A DNA stretch of 64,000 bases, from the NCBI RefSeq assembly GCF_018139145.2, contig NC_059500.1, forward strand, positions 28,749,437 through 28,813,436, read 5' to 3'. The first letter of the stretch is position 1. Each line of letters begins with the position of its first letter. The position numbers and the translations under genes were made by a program. Shown in pieces: positions 12,586 through 24,412 of this stretch. The DNA is from Gymnogyps californianus. Lineage: Eukaryota > Chordata > Aves > Accipitriformes > Cathartidae. The notes beneath the pieces are model-generated. The model saw nothing but the letters and a program-made list of their open reading frames with translations, ran no database searches and was not told the origin of the DNA.

Positions 12586-15500
12586 GTAAACAACCACTTA
12601 AACGGAATAAATTTGTACTATGGTTCAGGATGATTCTGCAGTGTAAATAAATCCATTTTAGCAAGAAATTGGTTAACAAGATGCCAACCATATGCCAATT
12701 CTTAGAATTAAATATCTGCACCCTCTTTGAATTTTCAGGCCTGTGTTTAAATACAACTCTCTAAGTTTTATGACAACTTTTTTTTGCGCTAATACCCGTG
12801 TGTGTACGTTGCAGTATATTGAAGAACATTCTATACTTACATGACAGTTCGGTCGTACCAATTAGGTATGTAGGTTGTTTTGTGGGTTCATTGTGTAGTT
12901 TCTAATGGATTAAGGGTATCTGCTGAGGTTTCGAATTTCTAGCAATATGGAGAGACTGGAAGAATGTAGCGAGTAAACTCTGGTACATTCCTGAAGAAAT
13001 TGGATCCTGACTTTCCTCAGTTTCTGAGAACACATGATACCGCATTATACAGAGAAATTTTTAACAGTATAGTGTGCTGAGCATAGACATATGTCTTTTG
13101 CTGACGGAGCTTAGTGTTGTGGTGACAAGCAAAGGCAGTGAAGGCAGACAAATGTGAATATGCTCTACCACAGTAGATATTGAAGTATTATGCTGGTAGT
13201 CCTTTTCCTAGGAACAAATTTCTAGTGCTGACTTGCCTTTGCGCCCATTGCAGTAAGAACATCAGTTACAATAGTGTAAGTAACATTTATATCAGTGTAA
13301 ATGCAATCGCTTTGGGGGCTGAAGTTTGGGGAGGATTGATTTAAATCGTTTATGTTAATGGCTGGTTAAAATGTAGTCTTCTGTCAAAAATTGGTTCATG
13401 CTTCTGTAAATAGTAGTTCAGGTGCTTAGGTAGCAGTATGCCTCAGTTCAGTGTTTGGGTATTCCTTAACACTTTGTCAACAACTATGGTCAGCATAACA
13501 TTAATTTACCTGAATAAGAAGTTTCAGTCTTCAGTGCTCAAATGCTATCTTGTCTATTTATGTATATTGTGTTTCATATATATCTATGCACACAAGCATA
13601 CATAGACATATAGTTTAAGGTGGGGAAAAAATTCTTTAAGTGGAAAGAGTGTGATTTGTTTTATAATCGTCTTAATTACCCTGCCTCTGTTGATGTACCT
13701 GTATCTTAGTTTCACGTGCCTAAATGAAAAAGTTGGTAGTGAATACATACTGTACATTCAAACTATACGTAGAGAATCTTTTGGTATGAAGACAACTTTG
13801 AGCCAGACTTCTCTTCAGACTCTTTGTCCCATCAGCTAAAAGAGCAGAACTATTTTTAAGATTGAAAACTTGATTTTTTTGAAATGTGGCCATATCTGAA
13901 CACCTTGTCTTGATTTCACCACTTTCCTCTTGCCCTGGCATCGTTTTAAGTATATCAATTTCAGTATATTTTATGACATTTGAAGTAATTTCTTTATAGT
14001 AATGAACATATTTTAATGGTATACATGCAAAGTTTAATGTGTTTCAGCCTTGTATGTAGCGAAATTAGCCCTCTTTCTGTAGCTACAAATTTGTGATTTT
14101 AATTAAAAACTTCTGTTTTGTTTACATACCAAAATAGGAGTTCAGGACTCTGTGTATGCTCAGAAGTTGCTGTTAGCACCATCTCCTGAAATGGCGCTTT
14201 CTGTATTGTGTTAGGTGGTGTTGATGTCAAAACATGGACACTTAAACTCAAATCTTGTTAGGCAATTCGGAGATGAACTGGTAGGAAATGATAAACTGAA
14301 AATATAAAAAAAATCTTGTTGGATACTATTTGTTGCATAATTTTTAAGCTTTCCAGTTTTAAGAAAGAAAGCTTACAAATATTTAGTGAGATACTAAATG
14401 TGTGTAACAGGTTTTGCTTCCTACCGTAGTGCATGTTAACTGCAGGAAACATCTGCAGAAACAGCACAAATTGTTTTCCATTTATTATCACCCACATCAT
14501 TGACAAAGTTGAGTTCAAAATTAAGACCATAAGTTGGGATTTTAAAGTAAAATTAGTATTTTTCCAACAACTTTGTTCTTTAATAGAGAGGGAGTTATAG
14601 CTGAGGTTTTTTTCCCTTACTGAAGTTTGGTTGGTGTTTTGGATTATGAGAGGTAATGATCACTATTCGGAAAAAACACCTTGATGTGATATAAAAAGAA
14701 ATACTTACTATCTTTTTTGTGAGTTTACCAGCACTGAAATTGCTTTGATTCATTTATCTGAAAAATGATTGCAAAATTTTTTTCATATTTCAAAGGATTC
14801 TTGTTTGCATGCAGCAAGTACGGCAAGCAATAGCAAATACTAATAAAATTCAGTTTGAAGAACTTTGAGGTGGCTGTGTGTTTCCTTGATTCTTAAACCT
14901 GCTTCAGTGTTAGAAAAGGAGATGCTTCAAATGTGATATGAGTTGCACTTTTTGTATGAGCAGTAGAACTTGAAAATAAGAAACATGTAGTCCTAGTAAA
15001 CACAATTTGCTTCTTTTTTTCTTGCTATTGAGGGTGCTGCAGTGTGCCAAATAGGATGCTAAGATTTTTACATTTTTTTTAATGTTCTTGTGCGTTTTAA
15101 ATTCACATGCAGCAAAGAAATATTCCAGCATTTGGTATGAGAAAATGACACCTAAGAATCAAATTCTTAAGACTGTTTAAAATAATTACTGTGTGAAACT
15201 TAAGCTGTTTAGGCTTAGCTGTCTCTTAATGTTATTTCTTGTGTATCCTGAACACCCGATTAAATGAGAATTACATTTCAAAGAAGGAACTAATCCAGAG
15301 AAAACCCTGGAAATGGCTGTCAGCCTGGTGTCAAATAAACAACAAATTAAATATTCAGGTTATTAATGTGTTTTGATCATAAGTAAAATGAAGAGATGCA
15401 TTTGGTGGAATATATTCTGTGCTATTGGTATATGATTTGTTATTGCATGCCTCAGATTTTTTGCAGAAACACTTTGCATGGAGGAGTCATTGTCAGTGCT

Positions 15501-16483
15501 GGTTGCTGAAGAACAACATTGGCCATTGTGCTCACCGTCAGTAAATAATGAATTAATCCTACTAACCGTGAGTGAATTATGGATGGCCCAGAAAGATTAC
15601 TGCTGAGTGTTCTTGCTACAGTTGTTAGATACAGAAATAGTCTAATTGATATATACCATCATAGCTTTGAAACACAAAAAAATTAGATAGACTTGCATCT
15701 TCTTTATACCATGTTTGGTAGTGTTGCTCTTATTTTACAAATTATGTTCCTTTTACTAAACACTGTGTAAATTTTCGCTATTTCACTATCAGAAGGGCTC
15801 TTTGATGCACAGAAATTATTAGGAAACCTGATACATGTAAACCTACTATTTTTAGTAGTAAATTTTATACTGGCAACCTGACATTGTTATTGCAGATTGG
15901 TTTCCATTTTAAGATGGAGTTACTAGTTTTTTTCTTACCACATGGTGATATTTCAAAAGCAAGTTGGAGGAAACATTGTAGGCTTCCTTTCAGAATGATG
16001 TGCCTTGCTAAGGACTCTTCTGTCTCTAGGAATTGAAATACAGAATATTTTTTTCCTAATCCCCCAGAGAGAGCACCAGGAGGGGTTTTCTTCTGAACTA
16101 CTTTTTTTCTGTGCATTTTGCTATAGCCATAGGAACGGTTAGTGTCATGCTTAGTGTTTCTTGATCTCTGTTTGAGGAATTTTCATCCCCAGTACTAGTT
16201 ACATATTGATTTTCTTAATTCCTGACAGTCTCTTCTGAAGTGCAGGGGTAAATGGTATCCCATTTTAAATACTCAGATGTTTTATCTGGTGTTCAGTGGG
16301 GAAGCGTATGTGCTCAGAGGGATACTTTGTGTCTCAAAGGTAGCTCTTTGAGCTCTATTTGTCCTCAAAGTACCCAAAGTACTATTTGAGTTGCGCTTCG
16401 CTTCTTTCACAGGAGGACACTTCTGAAAGCCTAGTGTTTAGCATAGAGTGAAAATTAGTTACTGCTTTCCTTTGTGCTGTTGC

Positions 16484-17000
16484 AGAATCACGGAATGGCT
16501 GAGTTTGGAAGGGACCTCCAGAGGTCATGTGGTCCAACCCCCCTGCTCAAGCAGGACCACCTAGAGCCAGGTGCCCAGGACCATGTCCAGACAGCTTTTG
16601 AAGATCTCCAAGGAGGGAGACTCCCCCACCTCTCTGGGCAACCTGTGCCAGTGCTCAGTCACCCTCACAGAGTAAAGTGTTTCCTCACGTTCAAATGGAA
16701 CTCCTGTGTTTCAGTTTGTGTCCATTGCCTCTTGTCCTATCACTGGGCACCACTGAAAAGAGTCTGGCTCTGTCCTTTTTGCAGTCTCCCTTCAGGTCTT
16801 TGTATACATTGATGAGATTCCCCCTGAGCCTTCTCTTCTCCAGGCTGAACAGTCCCAGCTCTCTCAGCCTTTCCTCATAGGAGAGACACTCTAGTTGCTT
16901 AATCACTTTGTAGCCCTTCGTTGGACTCTCCAGTATGTCCATGCCTGTCTTGTGCTGGGGAGCCCAGAACTGGACACAGTACTCCAGGTGGTATCTCTTA
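16484..17000 (-). mobile_element. CR1 LINE 3' fragment
   Basis: The + strand has the complement of the CR1 tail (AGAATCACGGAATGGCTGAG, then GGTCCAACCCCCCTGCTCAA). The opposite strand carries remnants such as [20 protein letters not shown]. It is closely similar to the copy at 44624-45116, so both probably belong to one subfamily. Similarity ends near 17000. The following 230 bases up to the LTR are unassigned. Confidence 0.88.
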
Positions 17001-17225
17001 CAACCTTTGGACCTACCCTAAGAATTGGCTCGTTTTGGCCTTCCTTTCAGCCACCTGATTTGTTTGAGCCAGCTTTCAGATTTGGGAAGGACTGTATTTC
17101 TTTGCCAGTTTTTCATTAGACCAAATTCAGATTACCTTAGTGTTCCTTCATCAGGAGGTTGTCTTGTATGTGCCCAGCCAGCCGTGTTTCCAAGTTGTCT
17201 CTTGGTCACAACTCTGGAATCAAAG

Positions 17226-17833
17226 CTTGGTGTCGTGGTTTAACCCCAGTCAGCAACTCAGCACCACGCAGCCGTTTCCCCCTCCCCCTCCCAGTGGGGT
17301 GAGGAGAAGGAAAGAGGGGGGAAAAAAAAGTAAAACTCGTGGGTTGAGATAAGAACAGTTTAATAACTAAAGTAAAATATAATACTAACAATAGTAATAA
17401 TGAAATGTAATAATAATAGTAATGAAAAGGAATGCAACAAAAAGAAAGGGGGGGGGGGGGAACCAGTGATGCACAATGCAATTGCTCACCACCTGCTGAC
17501 CGATGCTCAGTTAGTTCCCGAGCCACGATCCGCGCCGCCCGGCCAGCTCCCCCCTGTTTATATACTGGGCATGACGTTCCATGGTATGGAATACCCCTTT
17601 GGCTAGTTCAGGTCAGCTGCCCCGGCTCTGCTCCCTCCCAGCTTCTTGCACACCTGCTTGCTGGCAGAGCATGGGAAACTGAAAAGTCCTTGGCTTAAGA
17701 TAAGCGCTACTTAGCAACAACTAAAACCTCAGAGTGTTATCAACATCATTCTCACACTAAATCCAAAACACAGCACTGTACCAGCTACTAGGAAGAAAGT
17801 TAACTCTGTCCCAGCCGAAACCAGGACACTTGG
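17226..17833. repeat. 5-bp target-site duplication CTTGG
   Basis: CTTGG occurs at 17226-17230 and again at 17829-17833, immediately outside the TG and CA ends of the LTR. A perfect 5-bp duplication is expected from retroviral integrase and marks this as a genuine insertion that later lost its interior by LTR recombination. Confidence 0.85.
17231..17828 (-). mobile_element. Solo ERV LTR, about 0.6 kb
   Basis: The + strand reads TGTCGTGGTTTAACCCCAG to CGAAACCAGGACA, the inverse complement of the copy at 53933-54515, so the element points to the minus strand. On that strand a TATATAAA box falls near 17557-17564, and the T- and AT-rich tract (17335-17460) is in the R/U5 half. The + strand shows a G-run at 17447-17460. 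It is flanked by the perfect duplication CTTGG. There is no adjacent retroviral coding region. Confidence 0.9.
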
Positions 17834-18732
17834 CTAGAAAGAAATGGTTCTGAATATTAATAGCAGTGATGTTTTTCAGTAAAATCTGAATGGGACTTAG
17901 AAAAGATCTGTTTAAAGCAGTTGTTCTGAATGTTTACATTCTAGGGTTTGTATTTGGTGCTTGGAGGATGCAGGGTGTGGACAGCAATATTAGAATTTTT
18001 ATTTTCTCACCATGTACCCACTTTACCACTTCGTTGTACCAAATTGTGCTCATTATCAACAGCCATAAAATTTTCCAGTTCTTACCAGAGAAGTCATGGT
18101 GTCTGTTCCAGACATTCTCTTATTCATGAGAACAGGTAAAATCGTAATGTGAATGGTGGTGGGTTGAAGCAAAGGTTCTGAATCCTGCTTAACGCTGCAG
18201 AAGTTGTGCAACCAGTGTTTTGTGCTCTAGCTGAACTGGCATACAGTTCGCAGGATGAAGAAGATCACTACATTAACCAATGCAACTAAGCCAGCAAAAT
18301 TCTTTGGGAAAACCCAGTTATACTGGCAGAAGATTCTTATTGCTGACGTTTATTCTGTCAACTAAAGTTCCTCTAAAGAGCTTTTGCCAGTAAGAGCTGT
18401 GTGTCATCACAGTATGATTCTGCTGGCAAATCTTAATACATAGACAAGTCCTTTGTCATGCAGCCCTGTGTTCAACTGGATAATCTTTGTTTATTTTGTC
18501 TTGGAAAAAACACAGCAATTAGGCTTGGAAATAGTCCATCTTTCCATAAAATCTGTAACTTTTTTGCCACTTGTGGCACGGGGCTCTTAATTTATTGCAC
18601 ATATTTGCTTCTTTTTTAGTACCTCCTTTCTAGATTTATTTAGAGCTAGAATTTTAAGGGTATATTTAAAGGGAATGTCAAGCTTTATGTATGAACCTCA
18701 AGAGCTTTTAATCTGTCAGCTTACAAGTTAAT

Positions 18733-19041
18733 ATGATCACACTTTTTTCCTCCCATTTCTTTTTTCCCGCTGTTACGCAAAACGTAGGTGCGGATCCCTC
18801 GGGTGAGGCACAACATTCAGCAAGTGAAAGCTTTGGCTTTAATGAAAGCCTAGCATTACTACGGTGGGAGCCTCCCAGGACACCAGTGCTAATCAAATGG
18901 AGACCCAACGCAGTGGAGCCTTCCCTGCTCAGGAGTGAAGCTCAAGAGAAAGCACCGCAGGGGTGGATAATAAAACTTGTGCCGACTAACATATACATAT
19001 GCAATGTCCTGTTTTGCTCATTAGCGAACTCGCTGATGTAA
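18733..19041 (+). other. Open frame of 102 codons, unassigned, in LTR-like sequence
   Basis: An ATG at 18733 opens a frame to 19041. The C-terminal three quarters (from about residue 17, QNVGADPSGEAQHSASESFG) has mixed, protein-like composition, unlike the AT-rich surroundings. I recognise no family. The region contains a short hairpin, GGCTTT-AATG-AAAGCC, near 18835-18850 and adjoins the tandem-repeat island, so it may be an old retroelement terminus and not a gene. No acceptor/donor pair links it convincingly to RNF38. Confidence 0.3.
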
Positions 19042-19089
19042 TGCAGGTGCTGTTGTCTGAATTCCAAGATCCGCAGCTGGCCTCCATCA

Positions 19090-21250
19090 TTGGTGCCTGT
19101 GCAAAAGTAGGTGCAGATGGCGGGGGGAAGTGAACTGTCCCAGGTTACCGTAACATTAAGGTAAGATGTGCTTGGGACTCTACATACTCAGATGGGGGAG
19201 GTGAACTATCCTGGTTTACTGTTACAAAGTCATCTCGCACCCTACACCCACCCTTTTCATTCTTGTTAAGTATTCTTGTTTAGGGCAAGGGGTGAGGGGC
19301 TATTGTTTTTTCCCATGTTCTCCTTAGTTTTTACTGTTGTCAGAGGTGTCATCTCACTCTTCCTGGACTGTAGTATCTGACAGTATCCTTATAATTTTTC
19401 TGTGTGTCATTGGTGGAAGAGTTGTGTGATTTCTGTAAGGGTATGTGGAAGCAGAGAGCATCAGCTCATGTAGATGTGTTTGGTCAAAGACCTTTTCAGT
19501 GCCAAAAGGTGATAATAAGAAAAGGGGGAATAAATAGGAACATTCTGAGACACAAACCTGACCAACAAAAAGTAAAGGAGGCAGTAACAAGGACCAAACC
19601 TGGTCAGTCACTAATCGATGAGGGTATGTGGAGTGTGGGAAGGTTTATTTCAGCAAGATTAGTTGATCTAAGACCTTGTCAAATGGGAGTATAAGGAAAA
19701 GGGGGAAGCCATAAACAAAATATACAGAGACACAAACCTGCCAGACAAACTTAATGGAGATCAAGACAAGACACAAATCTGGTCAGTCACACTAACTGAT
19801 AGGCTCTCGGGAACCTGTATGCAAACAATGACTTTGTGACTGATAAAGATGCAAACCTGAGGGTCCAGGATGTTGGAGGGGGTCAGTGGGACTATGCCAG
19901 CTGAGGAGGCAATGTGAAGGGGAAAGGAGTCGGGGAGAGACACAATGGGGCCAGACAGAAAAGGGCCCAATCGTGTAAACTGTGGCCGGTCTGTACATTT
20001 GTCTGGCTGAACCCTGTGCCTGATCACTGCAGTCTGTCCTATTTTATTAGATCTTTTCTTAACTATCTGTGTAATCTCACTATCCAATGTGTGTGAGTGC
20101 TGCAGGGACTAAGTGAGACCAGTTTGAGTGGAGACTAGGCCAGCAACTGGAGTCTCACTGGAGGTGTAGGCACCACCACGTCTGTGGTGCCAGCAATGGA
20201 AGTGAGTGGGGGGTCTCGATGTCAGGAGTTGGAGGGGCTGTAGCTCTCTGGATTATTTTGTTGGTTTCCTGCAGACTTTATATCCATAATGCCAGCTACT
20301 GGGGGAACTGGTGTGAGTGGACTGGGTGCCAGCTACTGGAGTCAGACCAGGGGTGTGGGCATCCCTGGTCTATGTCAGTTACTGGAGCAAGTGGGGTCTA
20401 AGTACCAGCTACTGGGGTGGATGAGTGTCTTGGCTGCCAGCCCCTGGAGCAGCAACAGTGTGTGTCCCCAAAGCCAGCTACTAGGGGGACCAGGGTGATT
20501 GAGGGTCTCTGTGTCAGTGGCAGGAGTGGGACAGCAGGTCACAGCCCATGTGCCTGGTGCTGGCTACTGGTGGGGAGTGAGTGTCTGTATCTTCCCCAAA
20601 CCTGCTGTGCATGGTGGGTGTCGGGGTCTGTGTGTGTGTTTGTATTTGTTGGCCATCATCAGGCTGGACCAGTTGGTGACTAGAGGGGCCTTGGGACCAG
20701 ACTGGGGTGTCAGGCAGACCGAGAGTCCATGCTGGTATTTTGGGGGACCTGCGAGTGTGGCATGCCTGTGGGACAAGTGTGTGAGTGCTGTGTGTCTGCA
20801 GTGAGCACCAAGCTGGACCAGCTGGCGAGTCAGGGACCCGTGGGGCAGGTAAGGGGGCCTGGGATTGGGGAAGAGGTGCCAGGTGGGCAAAGGGGCCATG
20901 ATGGTACTTGGGATATCCACGAACGTGCCTGTGCTTGTGAACCTGGAGAGTGTCCTGTATGTGCTGCACTAGTGACCTTCTGTCCCTGCCAGAACACAAG
21001 GAGGAGGGGACTTGGCTGTCGGTGCTTGTGTTTATGTGCATCCTGTACGTGCGTGCTGTTGAAGGCAGTGCCTTGACTGTGGCAGTGCTTGTGACCAGCT
21101 GTGTCAATACCCTGTGTGTGCTATGTCTCTGGGGTACATGCTCAGCTTCACTACTGGTTGAACCTGCAAACAGGAAAGCAGCAGCTGTGACCCTCAGCCT
21201 GGGATGGAGACACCACCACCACCCCACTCCCTGGGCACACTGGACTGGGC
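19090..21250 (+). repeat. LTR-like, tandem-repeat-rich island of unknown family
   Basis: Three layers are visible. A roughly 80-base unit (CAGATGG...GTGAACT...CC.GGTT.AC.GT.AC) occurs twice at about 19115-19225. A unit of about 190 bases beginning AGGGTATGTGGA occurs twice at about 19438-19800, each with AGACACAAACCTG and CTGGTCAGTCAC. A degenerate array with a core near GCCAGCTACTGG, spaced about 30-45 bases, runs from about 20129 to 20575. Further partial repeats (GCTGGACCAGYTGG) occur at about 20664 and 20809. The 19.8-20.2 kb part, with TATTTTATTAGATC and CTGTGTAATCTCAC, looks like the R/U5 part of an avian ERV LTR, but I cannot name the family. Open frames on both strands here reflect low-stop repeat sequence. 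Confidence 0.55.
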
Positions 21251-24200
21251 AGGAATTTGTAGGCCCAGAGGAGGTACACACTTCTCACATAACATCCCTT
21301 AAGTTTCTTTTTCCTTGCTGTTCAAAAGCATGTTTCCTTGGCATCTGATGTTCGTATTCACAGTCTCCAGTATGCAGGGGATCAAGAGCTCTGTCACCAT
21401 GGTGAAAAATCGTGAGATGTGTTAGCATAGTGGTGACTTGTCAATACACTGGAACAGCAAGTAGTATAAATAATGAGTCTTGTTACTCATTTTTAACTAC
21501 AAGTACCTTTCTCCAAAGTACTTCCTTAGTTAGGCTAAAGATAGATAAAAATCAAACCATTTTTCTTAGGCAGTTAATACATATGTGGACCGAACTTGGG
21601 AAGGAAATACTATTTTTGGATAGTGGGCAGAGGAAACAAAATGCTCTTTGAAAGTGCATCTGAGGGGACTGATAATTTTGATATTAATCAGGCTGATGGC
21701 TTAGCTCTGGAAATGACATACTAGGCAGTGGTTCTGTGAAAGTGTTTTAACCAAAATTTTCTTGCAGATCTAGGTAGCTGGCTTTTGTAAATGGTTGGCA
21801 GACTGCTGGCAAGGACTGGGGAAAACAGACCTAAGATTAATTTATCTCTCTAAAGGAATCTACTTTGTCTTTGGTGCCTGGCAGCCCATGGAGAAAGATA
21901 GTGTAATTAATGCTTCAGCTTTTGTGGGCTATGTTGTCCTTCATTTGCTATCAGATTAAACCTAATTTTTCCACTCATTAAAGGTGGATGAAATGCAATT
22001 GTAGGCAGGTAAGAACAGTCTTCTAATAAGTACCCCAGTCACACACACAAGCCAACAGATAAAACGCTATTCCCTTGTTCATAACAATAAGTATTAGTTA
22101 AGTTTTACCGTTAATGTAAAAATTGAAAAGTAGAGAACGTTTTGATACAGTGTACTGCTTCTCTTGTGGGCTTTGATTCTGAATGCAGGAAAACTGTAGA
22201 TTTCTAAAGCAAAGCTCTACTTGCTTGGAAAATTACAGTTCTTGTTCAATACTGCCAAGGTATAATACCAGTGTGCTAGCATTGATTTTTCAAAGATCTT
22301 TTTTCATGAGGTGGTGCATGTCTGTCTCTTCCAAATAAATGGTTCTGTTACGAAGCTTGCTTCCTCAAAAAATTTCTACATTTATTATTTGCAACTTGTT
22401 AATGTAGAACCATCTGTGGGCATCATTGTACACTTACTCTTCTCAGGGCTAATATAGGTAATTGATAAAAACAGTCCATTACATCACTCTACATGTACCT
22501 GCGTAGCCTGTGACATGCTTCAAGGCCTGAGGTAATGAAAGCTGAAAGTTTGAGGTAATTGGTTACTATAGTGGTTGTGGCTGTCAAAATATCTGAGTAG
22601 GTAATAACTGTTACAGTTTATTGCATTGGTCACAGCATATTACTGAGCTAACAGTCCATGAAAAAGTTCTGTGTGAACTGCTTCTGAGTAATATCTTAGG
22701 TAAGAAAATCTTTGAGAAGAACAGAGTATTACATGTTTACTGAAATGCAGATGTGGGATATTTGTTGCATTTACTTTATCTGTTGATTTTATCATTGCTT
22801 TTTAAAAAGAGGTAAAAAACCAATCAGCGTGTTTTGTTTCTTGGTAGCTTAACAGATGCTTGGAAATCCTAGACAAATACAGAAAATCCTCTTAGTCTGT
22901 AAGATAAGTTTTATGCAGAGGACTTTAACAGGAGAATTAATGTACAATAATTCTGTGGAAATACACTGCTGTTGTTCTTAGAGCAGAAATAAAACATGTT
23001 TGGAAACAAGACTCTGGTGTTCTTTGCAGCTTGATTTGTGTTCCCACTTCTCTGATATATAGACTACAGTAAAGACCAGAGCTCTCTCTGTAATACCCAT
23101 CTGGATTAGTTTATAATTGCATGTACATTTTTGTCATTGGTCAGTAAACGTGTTTATTACAGTATGTAACAGTTGAGTTTTGTGTACCTTTTCCTCAGTG
23201 GGAATAACCACCTCTCTCTTCCCTCTTTACCAGATACTAACTTTTTGTCATAAAAGGTGTCAGAATAGAATTTTTTTTTTTTAGACATTGACCAATTTCC
23301 ATTGGAGCTAGTTGATGGGTTCATAAAGTTTTGCGAGGGACAGACTGGTGAAGAGATGACATCTTTCATATTTCTTCATTGTTGAGAGTAATGACAGATT
23401 AGGTGAATGGTTAAACATTGGAAAAAAACACATTACCCAGGACATGCTGTGGTGTGGAGACAGCTGATGACAAAGAATCTCAGCTACACTGCACAGTGCA
23501 CTTCCAAGAGCAACAGGTTAGTTAAATACAGCTCTGCACTGAACTGGCTTGTAAACTTTACCTTGTAATGCCATACCTAAGTTAAGCTTCTGCCTCTGCT
23601 GCTTTCTGGGGGTGAGATGGAAGAAGACAATAATGCTTACAAGACCATCTGGGCCTTGATGACTCCATCCAGTCACATAAGTGACTGACTTTGTCTTAGT
23701 TCTGCGGTCATGGGGCACACCTCATCCAGAGTTTACTAGACCAGAACTATGTAATGTACTTTAAATGAGCTTAGTCCTGGCCTATGAATAAGCCACTGTA
23801 TTTGGACACGACTGTCTGTTCAGCCCAAGAATTTACTATTATCATAGGTATGATCAGCGTATTAGAAATGTTGGAATGTAAATCAGATCACTGTTGTTGG
23901 AGTGTATAGATCCTTTGCAGGTAGGATATGCAAAATGCTCAGTTTACTAGCCCATTAGATGCCTGTAGTTAAATTTGAAAATGCTTATTAACTTTCATGT
24001 TTACCAGTTCGTATCGTGGGAAAAATCATTGCCTTGTCAGTATGCATTTATGAAGAGGAGGAAACACACAGCTGCAGATTTCCGGTCAGCCTGGTAGGGT
24101 TCTATAGGGTATACCCATCAGATTGTACTTACTGTGTAAAACCTTCTAAGGAAAAGGCTATGCTTGAAAATACTCTTCAAGTATTAGTTTACTTTTAAAA

Positions 24201-24387
24201 TAAAGGTCTTCATGGGCTGCCGGATAGATGTAGTTTATTCCCTAAATTTGAGATTGAGGGTATGGAGTATTTTCTTCTTGTACTTCTGAGGACCATTAAG
24301 TGAGAATATGCAGAGGGTTGGAGAGTGATTTTCAGATATTGGCAGCAATTGTTTTGGTAATAATTCCCTTCTGTGATGGCTGATCAT

Positions 24388-24412
24388 CTGTGTGTGCGTG
24401 TGTGTGTGTGTG
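24388..24412. repeat. (TG)n microsatellite
   Basis: A dinucleotide run TGTGTGTGCG followed by repeated TG, with a single interruption. It lies in RNF38 intron 1 far from any exon. Confidence 0.9.

Noticed and set aside
20514..21281. Minus-strand frame of 255 codons
   Set aside because: It lies in the tandem-repeat island where several frames are open at once. The translation is His/Pro/Thr repeats without a domain.
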